From Arachnopeziza araneosa (taxonomy: Eukaryota; Ascomycota; Leotiomycetes; Helotiales; Arachnopezizaceae): a stretch of DNA of 64,000 nucleotides. Under the pieces are notes generated by a model. That model was given only the letters and a program-made list of their open reading frames with translations. It was not told the origin of the DNA and did not search any database. The stretch is taken from NCBI GenBank assembly GCA_003988855.1, contig QYAI01000080.1, positions 1-64,000 of the forward strand. Direction: 5' to 3'. Positions within the stretch are counted from its first letter, which is position 1. Every line of letters starts with the position of its first letter. Shown one piece after another: positions 1 through 8,935 of the stretch. The translations under genes were made by a program, and so were the position numbers.

Positions 1-90
1 AACCCTAACCCTAACCCTAACCCTAACCCTAACCCTAACCCTAACCCTAACCCTAACCCTAACCCTAACCCTAACCCTAACCCTAACCCT
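1..90. repeat. Telomere repeat array (AACCCT x15)
   Basis: Fifteen perfect, uninterrupted copies of AACCCT run from the first base to position 90. Read on the other strand this is the TTAGGG repeat of most filamentous fungi. The C-rich strand reads 5' to 3' into the chromosome, as expected at a left chromosome end. Unique sequence begins abruptly at 91. Confidence 0.98.
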
Positions 91-1697
91 AGATTGCACT
101 TTTAAGAATTTTTATTTAGGCTGCTAGAGCGTTTTTTTGATAAAGGTAGATTTTGGAGTTCGTAACTTCGCTCTAGGCGAGAATTCGCCCTGAGTCTAAC
201 TGACAACAAGCGAAGTACCTAGACTTAGTTAACGAATGTTAAACGAGTGTTTAAGCGCTTTTTCTTTGTTAGTAAAATCAAGAGCGTCGCATCTCTTAAC
301 TAACTCTCGAGCGTAAGAAAATAAATAAACTAACAGCTAGACTTTGCGAAAAGTTGTTAACTAAAGACAAATTAAGCGCCGCAAAGTGCTAGGTAGAAAT
401 CGAGAAAGATGCTAGACAAAGACAAGATTTAATTATTACTGCTACGACAAGATATAGCCTGAGAATGCAGCTATTTTCAACAACTTTTCTAAATAAGTAA
501 AAGAACTAACTTGTAGAAAATCGTAGAAAAAGTCGATAGAAGCAGATAGATGTACTAAAGTAGCCGTTGTTGCCTAGATAAGAAAGTTAGTTCTGCCGGA
601 GGTTATCTATAACAGTGACTTTTACTTTGTAGCTAGCTATCTGGCGATATAGATAGTAATATAAACTTCTAACTCTAATCTCGTGCCGTCTACACATAAC
701 ATTCAGTTTACGTAATATCCTGCTTATCACACTTAGTACTTACTGCTACCTAGAGAAAGTAACTGTTACATTTATAACTATTACGTTTCGAGCTGTAGGT
801 ATTGCTTATATAAACAATAAGTCTTTTAAATAAGAGAATATAAATTAACAAGTATATTAATCAAATAATAAAGTCTTGTATTAATTAGATTAAATAATCT
901 TCTCAGAAAGTAATATATATTCTACTGATTTTCTTTTTCTTGCTCTGCTTCGAGATTTTCTGCTTTTATGCCCTGATACTCTCTTTGATCCTTCACTAGC
1001 TCATTCTATTGATCACGTCATTGCTAGTTATGGATTTTGCTTTCGGAAGGTCTTTGACTTGATTTCCTGATCCGGCCATAGGCTCTTTATCTGAGCTTTA
1101 TTGGCTGCTTTCAGCCGGTCGAATCCTTCCGCTTGCGAAAGAACATGCTCTCCGGTGACGATGTACGAGTTCTCATAGAACAAGAGATCAGTCCTGAGCT
1201 GCTGGACGAGGTTTTTGAACGTTCTTGTATCCCAGATGACTACAGCCAGAGATATTTGCAGCTCACGGCAGGAAGAGGAACTTGATCTAAGAAAGTTAGA
1301 TCTTGAGGTTGCGATTTAATACGAGATAACTCATATTTATACGCAAGGCACGCAGTGGAGCTAGTGGCAGTATGAGAAAAAGAAAGTATATTAATAGGTA
1401 GGTAAAGGATGCTAATTCTTCAAGAAGAGCATCTGACGTGAAACCCTGTTTTATGCACTCTTTTTTAGCCGCTCCGTCCCCATTCGTCCACAGTATGTGA
1501 GCTGGATAGAACGGCTCGGATATTTAGCTTTATTGGTTTAGCGCTTCTTTTCGGGGAATAGTGCGGGTCGGCTCGACCTGTCTTACTACAGTCCCTGGTT
1601 TTCTCTTCTCCATCTTCTCTCCTGATCTTGTTTAAATGATTGTCATTGATCCGCAAGCCATATTATAACCCTGAGAATAAGTTAATCACATCTCGCA
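91..1697. repeat. Degenerate AT-rich subtelomere
   Basis: No intact gene is visible. From 91 to about 1000 the sequence is AT-rich, dense in TA dinucleotides and CTAG/TAG words, and full of stops in all frames, as in repeats decayed by RIP-like mutation. From about 1020 to 1320 the composition becomes more balanced and one minus frame stays open (listed separately). Around 1380-1430 a stretch resembles parts of the 39-40 kb repeats: both contain 'ATTAATA' followed by a 'TTCTTCAAGA' block. The last 200 bases are the P450 upstream region. Confidence 0.6.
1028..1315 (-). pseudogene. Unrecognised coding-like remnant in subtelomere
   Basis: A minus-strand frame of about 95 codons without a stop ends in TAA at 1028-1030. 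It has no ATG and an in-frame stop just upstream. It reads like real protein, for example 'RTFKNLVQQLRTDLLFYEN' followed by a stretch with 'TGEHVL' and 'GFDRLKAANKAQIK'. Base composition here is clearly less AT-biased than in the surrounding subtelomere. I do not recognise the family. It could be the 3' part of a telomere-linked gene whose upstream part has decayed, or chance. Confidence 0.3.
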
Positions 1698-3408
1698 ATG
1701 GATCTCGTTGATTCTGGGTCATATTCACGTCTTTCTGTGATCATCACAGCTCTGTTGGTAGCTTATCTTACTAGTGGAGCGATATATCGATTATACTTCA
1801 GTCCAATTGCCGAGTTTCCTGGCCCTAAACTCGCAGCTTTGACATTGTGGTACGAGAAGATCCACTTTAAACTTGAATTCGCAATTAACTTCCGCAGGTA
1901 CGAGTTTTACTACGATGTTGTGTGTCGTGGACAATACACCTTCGAGATCAAACGAATGCATGAGAAGTACGGTCCGATTGTCCGAATCAATCCATATGAA
2001 CTTCACATCGAAACTCCTGAGTACTATGATGAAGTATATGCCGGAGGAGGAAGGAGACGTGATAAGTGGGGCTGGTTCACCGAACAATTCGGCATTCCAG
2101 AGTCGACGTTCGCAACGGTTTCTCACGAGAGACATCGCATTAGAAGATCAGCTATGAGTCCGTTCTTCTCAATGGCGAGCGTTCGGAGGCTGCAGCCAAT
2201 GGTGGAAGAACGAATAGAGAGGTTTTTGGAGCGATTGGCGGAGTTTCAAGAATCTGGGGAACCAATGACAGTCTCTCTTGGTTATGCTGCCTTCACCAAT
2301 GGTTTGTACTTCGATCTCGTACCATGCTCCGCTCACGATTCTTCTGCTAGATGTGGCAATGGAGTATGCCTTTGCGCGATGTGATCACCGCATCGAAGCC
2401 AAAGATTTTGACCCCTCATTCCACAACGCATCGATTGCCGGTACCACAATGGGCCATATGACCAAGCAACTGACTTGGGTTCTACCCGTTATGCAGGCTC
2501 TACCAGATTGGGTGACCATCAAGCTAAATCCTGACATGGCGTCTTATGTCAACCTTCAAGAAGTATCATATTTTTTTTGCCAGATGAAGTTTAGTCTAAC
2601 ATGCTTATTCTAGGATGTCAAGAAGCAAATCCGAAGCATCCAAGAAACGGGATATGAAGACCATCTCAAAGTTTCGCACAGCACCATCTTCCACGAAATC
2701 ATCAACAGCAAGCTCCCGCCAGAAGAAAAGAGCTTTACCCGCCTATGGCAAGATGGCCAAGTCACCGTTGTAGCTGGCACCATAACAACCGCATGGGCCT
2801 TGTCAGTCATTACCTATCATCTCCTCACGCTCCCTTCCGTTATCAAAAAGTTAAAAACCGAACTCTCCACCGCCATTCCCGACCCCACACAAACCACGCC
2901 TCTCATAACACTCGAACAACTTCCCTATCTGACGGCCTGCATCCAAGAAGGACTTCGTCTCAGCTGTGGTATCAGCTCACGCTTACAACGAATAAGCCCA
3001 GATGAAGATCTTCTCTTCGATGACGGGGCGAAGAGGTGGGTGATTCCGCGCGGAACGCCCGTCGGATTGACGAGTACGCTCATCCACTACAATGAACGGA
3101 TTTTCCCGGAATCGCACACTTTTCGCCCTGAGCGGTGGATTGAGAATCCGCGATTGGATAAATATCTGGTTGCGTTTTCGAAAGGATCGAGACAGTGTAT
3201 CGGGATCAACCTGGCGTATGCGGAGATGTATCTTGGGCTTGCGAACATCTTCAGGCGGTATGGGAGCAAGGAGGTGATTGGCAAAGGTGATTTAGGGAGG
3301 CTTGAGTTATTTGAGACAAATGCGACAGACTGGGTGATAGTGGGTGATGGGATCACGCCATTAACAATGCCAAGATCCAAGGGAATTCGGATCAGGGTGT
3401 TGAAGTGA
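1698..3408 (+). CDS. Cytochrome P450 monooxygenase
   Basis: A haem-thiolate monooxygenase, probably ER-anchored and of the fungal secondary-metabolism type. The model has four exons (1698-1849, 1898-2301, 2351-2562, 2614-3408) and gives 520 residues, normal for a microsomal P450. In order it shows: an N-terminal membrane helix ('VIITALLVAYLTSGAIY'); the proline hinge FPGPKLAALT; an I-helix with AGTITTAWAL; the ExxR motif in 'QEGLRLSCG'; FRPERW; and the haem loop FSKGSRQCIGINLA with Cys near residue 451. The first intron (1850-1897, 48 nt) contains no stop and would insert 16 residues if retained. It is called because removal restores a continuous 'LWYEFYYDVV', normal for related P450s. The N-terminal style resembles the CYP58/Tri4-like group, but the substrate is unknown. 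A methyltransferase follows on the same strand 395 bp downstream, so the two may act in one pathway. Confidence 0.93.
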
Positions 3409-3803
3409 AGTAGCAGAACCAGTTTTTCACGTCCGAGCACATTCCGTTCGGGATGCATCAGCCAAGGTATCTGAATATTTCGGGACGGGGGCCGTAGAGC
3501 ATCATACCCGGACCAAAGACGTTACATCCGGAGCTCACACGCGACCCGAACATGACTCCTCCGGACGCCACAGCTGCAAGAGTGCTTCCAAGACCCAACA
3601 AGGAAGCACTTAGTTTAGCTGAATCCTTCTGCACATGGTCAAATCGCCGATTTGACCTCATCAGCTGTGGCTTCTTTTCTGCTCTACATCAACGAAAGAC
3701 CGCACCGCAGTATATCCTGCCACTAATTTCAACACGAAGACAGTTTATTTCTTAGCACTTTTGTGCACAATTTGGATTCTGACTCCATGAATCATCGCTC
3801 CAT
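3409..3803. other. P450-methyltransferase intergenic region
   Basis: This is the spacer between two genes on the same strand. A minus-strand frame at 3458-3661 encodes a 67-residue hydrophobic peptide with 'SLLGLGSTLAAVASGGVMFG'. It looks membrane-like but has no recognised relative and is not called as a gene. The rest should hold the P450 3' end and the methyltransferase promoter. Confidence 0.5.
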
Positions 3804-5307
3804 ATGGAAGAAGCAACTGTCTCAATTGCAGATAATTCTTCTGGTGTTGTCTCCGCCGGGCACGGCGTGTCTATCAGCGCAATCCCAGCGACAGCAACAA
3901 CAGGACTGCAAGGACAAGATGATTTAATTGAAATCGATGTGTGTTGGCAACATTAGGCCTCCTCAAATATTTAGACCCTGTACTTATATGTGGTAGAGTG
4001 ACTCCAGTCTCAGTGATGCAGATTCGGCTCTTGGTTTTAAGTTAGTGAAGATGCCATATGAAAAAACAAAGGTGCTAAAATGATAAAAAGTAGCGATATC
4101 GAAAGCATTACGACCTCCTTGACGTCGAGTGCCTTTAACTATAGGTCAATAAGTAATTCATCATTTCAAATCCCAGTACTTATTGATAGAAGTTGGTACT
4201 AACAAAGATGGAATGCTAGATTTGAGGTATGTCGAATCTCTCAGTTATTTTTGTCGTGGGTGCAGCGGAAGCTAATCAAAAGCTCAGAATGGAAGACGAT
4301 ATCATGCCTTCAGAGATGGAGCGTACTTGTGGGTAAGCTAGCTAGCGGGGATCTACACGCCTCCCCTTCTCTGACAAACTCTTCAGCCCAATGACGATTC
4401 TGAGCAGAACAGATTGGATATGGTATACAATTCCACGTTCTTGTTAGGAATGGCAAGCTCACCCATCCACCTAGTTACACCATATCTTTCAGCTCGCTCT
4501 CAATGGCAAACTTTTCAAAGCTCCCATCACCATACCTCCCCAGCGCGTTCTGGATTTTGGCACGGGGACCGGAATCTGGGCCATCGACCTAGCAGATTCC
4601 TATCCCTCAGCGCGCGTCAAGGGTACCGATCTCAGTCCCATCCAACCATCCTGGCTCCCACCCAATCTCGAATTCGTCGTCGACGACTGCGAGTCGGAAT
4701 GGTGCGACAAGGAGTATGGGTCCTACGACTTTATCCACGGACGCTGCATGTGCGGTAGTATTGCTGACTGGCCTAAGCTCTTCGGCGAGGCCTATAAAAC
4801 CCTCGAACCCGGCGGCTGGCTTGAGATGCAAGAATTCGAAGGCCATTATTCCTGCGAGGGAGGCACGCTTCCTCCAGACTCAAAGATTCTACTATGGCTG
4901 CGGTATATCGATCAAGCGAGTACCATCTTCGGGAAACGCGTGAATGTTGCTGATGAGCTTGCGAGCAAGATGGTTGGGGTTGGGTTTGAGGACGTGAGAG
5001 ATGAGATCATCAAGGTATGTATCTTCCCTGAACTTTCGAGGGCCGATTTTGACTACTCTAAAATAAGATTCCTCTCGGGACATGGCCAAGAGACCCGAGC
5101 TTGAAAGAGCAGGGACAGTGGATGCAAGTTCAGGTGTATACTGCCATTGCAAATATCACCCCTGCATACTGTACCCGGATCCTGGGGTGGAGCGAGTCGA
5201 GGACTGAAGACTTCATAACCGATGTCCGGAAGGAGTTTTGGAACAGTCGAAACAACCTTTTTATACGTTGTCATTTTATATATGGAAGGAAACCGGAGCA
5301 GGCGTAG
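3804..5307 (+). CDS. LaeA-like SAM-dependent methyltransferase
   Basis: A class I SAM-dependent methyltransferase of the large fungal LaeA-like group that often sits near specialised-metabolism genes. The hand-built model has eight exons: 3804-3938, 3997-4040, 4091-4144, 4208-4226, 4288-4332, 4387-4422, 4475-5014, 5068-5307. It has 371 codons in one frame. The short 5' exons carry family landmarks in order: acidic N-terminus ending 'LIEID', 'DADSALG', 'TTSLTSSAFNYR', 'ENGRRYHAFRDGAYLW', 'PNDDSEQNRLDM', 'LHHIFQLALNGKLF'. The SAM-binding motif I is VLDFGTGTGIWAIDLA near residues 136-151, followed by GTDLSPIQPSWLPPN and EPGGWLEMQEFE. The C-terminal exon gives 'PLGTWPRD' and 'TRILGWS'. One exon is only 19 nt and five of the eight are under 60 nt, so an automatic caller would probably keep only exon 7. 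The substrate is unknown; the neighbouring P450 suggests a shared pathway (inference). Confidence 0.88.
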
Positions 5308-5666
5308 AGCTGTACACAGAGTGGCGTAGGATCGGAATATCATCTTATCAGAATGGAGTTTGGTTTGATGCAACAAAGACACTGCTTTTCAAACTCGATA
5401 ATCTGAAATAAACGAGGCAGAGGTGGGGTCTGCTTCCCGCCAATTCTCAGAAACTATAGGCATGATGAGATGGCAGAGTCACGGAATAGTTCTACAATCA
5501 CAGTTCTGGTGATTGATACCACTAAAAGAAGCTCTCGACACATTAAGTGGCCGAATTTTGATTATTCTCTGTAAGTTTATTTTCCATGTGTGAAGCCATC
5601 ATCTGTTCCAGTTCAAGTGCTTCGTTTCGATACCTCCTGATCTGCGACGGAACGGGCGTTGTCGAG
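5308..5666. other. Intergenic, convergent 3' ends
   Basis: This lies between the 3' end of the plus-strand methyltransferase and the 3' end of the minus-strand GrpB-like gene. I see no additional coding sequence; it should contain both polyadenylation regions. Confidence 0.6.
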
Positions 5667-6287
5667 TCACTTGATGTAGCCTAGATTGCGAAATGCCTTG
5701 TTCAAGATCTCTTGCACTATTTTGTCCTTTCGCACGGTGTATTCCTGCATTGACTCGCCTGCTGCTTCGGAAGCTGCAGCACTCTCACGTTTGACTGTCG
5801 CATATCGCTGCAGGTCTTCTGGTGACTTCAAGAGCCACTCGCGGAAGATCCGGTGCTTCTCGACCTCGGGGCAATCCGGCCCAAAAACGTGGAGATTGAT
5901 GGGATATGCACCAGGGCGGTCTCCTTCGTCGACAAAAAAGCGATGCTGGTGCCAGTCCGCCTCGCGCAGGAGGAACAGGAAGCCCACGCGCTCGAGAGGC
6001 TCAACGTACGAGTCCTCGTCCTTGATGTCATTTACTACCAGATCGATGTCGATAATATCCTTTGCCGGCAAACCTGGAACACTGGTGGATCCCGAATGAA
6101 GAACGGCCACCGCGGTCGAACCTAGCACAGCTTCGATCCGGGCTTTGGTGTCTAGGAATCGTTGCGGCCACGCCGGATTGGGCTCGACGATAGCTATCTT
6201 CACTCGAGACTTGCGCTTATTCACCCTTTCTGTGGAACTTCCATCGTCAACGTAATCCCTGACAATGTCCTCGGGAGAGAGTGGCAT
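5667..6287 (-). CDS. GrpB/UPF0157 family protein
   Basis: A single-exon gene of 206 residues. The GrpB (UPF0157) family has the nucleotidyltransferase fold; no substrate is established, and fungal members are probably soluble. The key block HSGSTSVPGLPAKDIIDID (about residues 64-82) contains the GS dipeptide and the acidic DxD-like pair of the fold. Downstream 'HQHRFFV', 'NLHVFGPDCPEVEKHRIFRE' and 'YATVKRE' match the family's second half. The length is near that of bacterial members plus a short N-terminal extension of about 28 residues (MPLSPEDIV...). The RelA/SpoT-domain gene lies 534 bp upstream on the same strand, so two nucleotidyltransferase-fold proteins are adjacent. Bacterial origin of the family is likely, but composition here does not stand out. 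Confidence 0.9.
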   Translation of the reverse strand: MPLSPEDIVRDYVDDGSSTERVNKRKSRVKIAIVEPNPAWPQRFLDTKARIEAVLGSTAVAVLHSGSTSVPGLPAKDIIDIDLVVNDIKDEDSYVEPLERVGFLFLLREADWHQHRFFVDEGDRPGAYPINLHVFGPDCPEVEKHRIFREWLLKSPEDLQRYATVKRESAAASEAAGESMQEYTVRKDKIVQEILNKAFRNLGYIK

Positions 6288-6821
6288 CGTGAATCAAAGT
6301 GGTGAATTTTGAAAGATTTCTTTGCTGAACTGTACGGGCAAGATCATGTAAGCTAAGAGCCAAGGATGAGGAAGAGGTGAGAATTGACGCTTAATAAAGG
6401 CTAGTGACTTTGGCTGATATTGCTGCCTAGCGGCCAGGCTATAGACCCGATTTGTAAGGCTTCTCAACCTCATAAATCCTTCACATGTGACTTGCTAACT
6501 TTTGCTTGAATAAAGATATGGTGATTGAATACTTATCCGAGCAAGCTGGAGAGATATTGTGAAGAGCAATTCTGGGTTATCATCAAACTACGACTATAAA
6601 CTACTAGTCGCTTGCAGAACTTTCAGAGATTTAAGATGCATGATCTCGCTGATGCTGTCACCATCCCCAGATTAAAAGTGATGTAAAATCTCATCAATTG
6701 ACATCATCATATTGTACATCTTGTGGAAAAGAAGAAATTCCTGGGGCAGATTTTCGAGAATAAGCATCGAATGCTTTGGGAAACAAAATACGTCAGCGAT
6801 TCTGACAGCGTCTTGGATAAT
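6288..6821. other. Intergenic, GrpB promoter side
   Basis: This is the upstream region of the GrpB-like gene and the 3' region of the RelA/SpoT gene, both on the minus strand. It is moderately AT-rich with no recognisable gene or repeat. Confidence 0.5.
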
Positions 6822-7949
6822 CTATTTTTGCAGGATAATTTCTGCTCTTTCTTCCGCGCGAATAGAAACATTTAGATTCTTGCTTGCCAGGCTCAATATC
6901 TTTTTCACGGCTTGCGGACTTTTCGGCAGTGCAAAGATGGTTGGTTTCTCTTCGAGGGAATGGAGCAGAGAATAGAGGAGAGAATGACTAATTGAAATTT
7001 TGTCGCTCTGGTCAATATCCCATCTCGAAAGGTATGGCTCTAACTTGAGAGGAGAATCAATTTTCATCGCAGTCAAAAAGTGGTACACAATATCCAGATG
7101 ATCCCATTGATCAGATGTTATGTTTTTTTTCGTTCGCAAGAAGGCCCTAAGTTCGAATTGGTCTATAAATCGCTGATTCTGAGATAGCACTCGATTGTGA
7201 ATAGCTTCTTGTAATTCCTGAAGGAGAACCTCTCCGGTATGAGCTAATCCATTGATTGCATCAAGAAGATGCAGTTCTTTCCGTGGGGCTGGACCATTTG
7301 CCAATGTTTTATAGACCAAATCATGATGCACTTCAGCCCATACATGCATGAGTACTGAGACCATTTGTATTTCAATAACAGGGTTCAAAAACTTGAAGTC
7401 TTCACGCAGCTGCCTGGAGCTTAAGTTTTCTGCTTTCATCCTCACGCGATAATGGTCGGCACAGTAACCTTCGAACCTCTGATGAAAGGCAGCCACTCTC
7501 TGGAGACTCGTTTCCGTCGTTTGATCTGAGAAATCTTGCCTTTGGTGTCTGTTTTGATACTTGCAGTAGCTAATATCTGAGAATGAATCCTCAATGATCT
7601 TCTTGATCTTTTCTCCATCGCTAGGAAAGTAGATTGCAATGCGAACGCCCGCAAGATCCACAATGTCATTGCGGATATCATCTCTATCTTGGTAAATCTT
7701 GCCGGTGTTTTGAATACGATCTCGTAGCTTTTCCTCTAGCCCCTTTCTCTGTTTCACTCGGTGCGAGACGATTGCTCGAATACCGTCGCTAGCGAGGAGG
7801 TTTTCGCACAGCTCCCCAGCCAGTGCAGCAGCTTGAGCATAAAAGTATTTGCTATGGGCCCAGTCTCGAACAAAAGATTCTGAATTTTCAATGCTGAATT
7901 TCTTCAGCTCTGCGGGGGTGGGGGTGGCTTTCAGGCTAGCTGTTGCCAT
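6822..7949 (-). CDS. RelA/SpoT-domain protein
   Basis: A single-exon gene of 375 residues with one RelA/SpoT nucleotidyltransferase (pyrophosphokinase) domain. In bacteria this domain transfers pyrophosphate from ATP to GDP/GTP to make (p)ppGpp; small fungal single-domain forms exist but their product is mostly untested. Visible motifs: basic segment RVKQRKGLEEKLRDR (residues 64-78), DLAGVR (98-103), the G-loop GYCADHYRV (161-169) and VIEIQ followed by 'WAEVHHDLVYK' (191-214). The usual EIQxRT is EIQMVS here, so the arginine is not kept. No hydrolase HD domain is present, so a degrading partner would have to be separate. The helical C-terminal 150 residues are unassigned. The start MATASLKATPTPAE is the first in-frame ATG. 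Toxic small alarmone synthetases are a possible alternative role, but nothing here proves it. Confidence 0.88.
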   Translation of the reverse strand: MATASLKATPTPAELKKFSIENSESFVRDWAHSKYFYAQAAALAGELCENLLASDGIRAIVSHRVKQRKGLEEKLRDRIQNTGKIYQDRDDIRNDIVDLAGVRIAIYFPSDGEKIKKIIEDSFSDISYCKYQNRHQRQDFSDQTTETSLQRVAAFHQRFEGYCADHYRVRMKAENLSSRQLREDFKFLNPVIEIQMVSVLMHVWAEVHHDLVYKTLANGPAPRKELHLLDAINGLAHTGEVLLQELQEAIHNRVLSQNQRFIDQFELRAFLRTKKNITSDQWDHLDIVYHFLTAMKIDSPLKLEPYLSRWDIDQSDKISISHSLLYSLLHSLEEKPTIFALPKSPQAVKKILSLASKNLNVSIRAEERAEIILQK

Positions 7950-8935
7950 TCTTACGGCTGAGCCTTGAAAACGTGTGAAGCCAAGCCTTAAGTTTCTCTC
8001 GCCGAGTGCAAGAAATCAAGATTTGAATATTGATTATTTGACTAATGTTCTGAGAGGTTATCAGCGAGTTTTGATGATTGGGAGTAATAGCTTCAAGAAA
8101 AATTGACAATAAGCTGCTAGACACGTGTCGGATGGTAGTGCTGCACCAGACTCCGTACTCGGTAGGCCTCTCAAGCCACCGCCTGTCCAACAAAGGCTGC
8201 AATTCTACGACCTCCGCGATTAACCGAACCAACAATGCTGAGAAAAGAGAGTAGTATCAACCACTTCACTTCCCAGATATGGTCTTATCAAGGATTTATC
8301 TAGAGTATATCACCGCGCAGAAGGCGATAAGTCCACGCCTTGGCCATTTATTAGTTGTACAAGACCTTACACGGATGTAATTGAGAGCCTCAGCGCAACG
8401 TTCGGAATCGACCACTGTTCTTCGCATTATATATCCATGGAGCAGAACTTTCTTCGCAGAGACCTTAGATGAGTACGCAGCTCTTCTTCTCTAGAATAAT
8501 TTTCGCGTAGAAATTTCGCTATGCGTTCTTATATTCTTCATTGCGCATATGCTACAAAATTGTAGCTTATCTGTGAATTGTTTAAGTTGTTTTATTTTCC
8601 TAGTATATAAGATAATCTTCTTAGCCATTCAGAGATTTTAGACACCAATGCACTTATGACATTTAACGCAGTTTTTAACTCCTACTAGAATATAGACACT
8701 TACTCAGTCTCGCTTTTTATGGATGCTATCTCTGCGTACTTAATCTACTTAGATCGAAAAAACAGTAGCAAATTCTATTACAGCTATTTATAGTAGACAA
8801 ATCGCCTATGAAATTTGTCTTGTTTCTATAAAATATCTTACAAATTGATGATATGTTATGGAGACTAGGGATGGAGGCATTACGTAGCGTCCTGGAATAA
8901 TGAGTAGTATATTAAAAAAGTCACAGACTTCTTTG
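7950..8935. other. AT-rich intergenic region
   Basis: From 7950 to about 8450 this is the upstream region of the RelA/SpoT gene. From about 8450 to 8900 the sequence is AT- and TA-rich with no sustained frame, similar in texture to the decayed subtelomere, and may be an old mutated repeat. No gene is called. Confidence 0.5.

Noticed and set aside
3458..3661. 67-residue hydrophobic minus-strand frame next to the P450
   Set aside because: Short, no homologue recognised and no splice partner found; chance cannot be excluded.
7936..8235. 99-residue minus-strand frame upstream of the RelA/SpoT gene
   Set aside because: It lies in a different frame in the likely leader, with no recognisable content.
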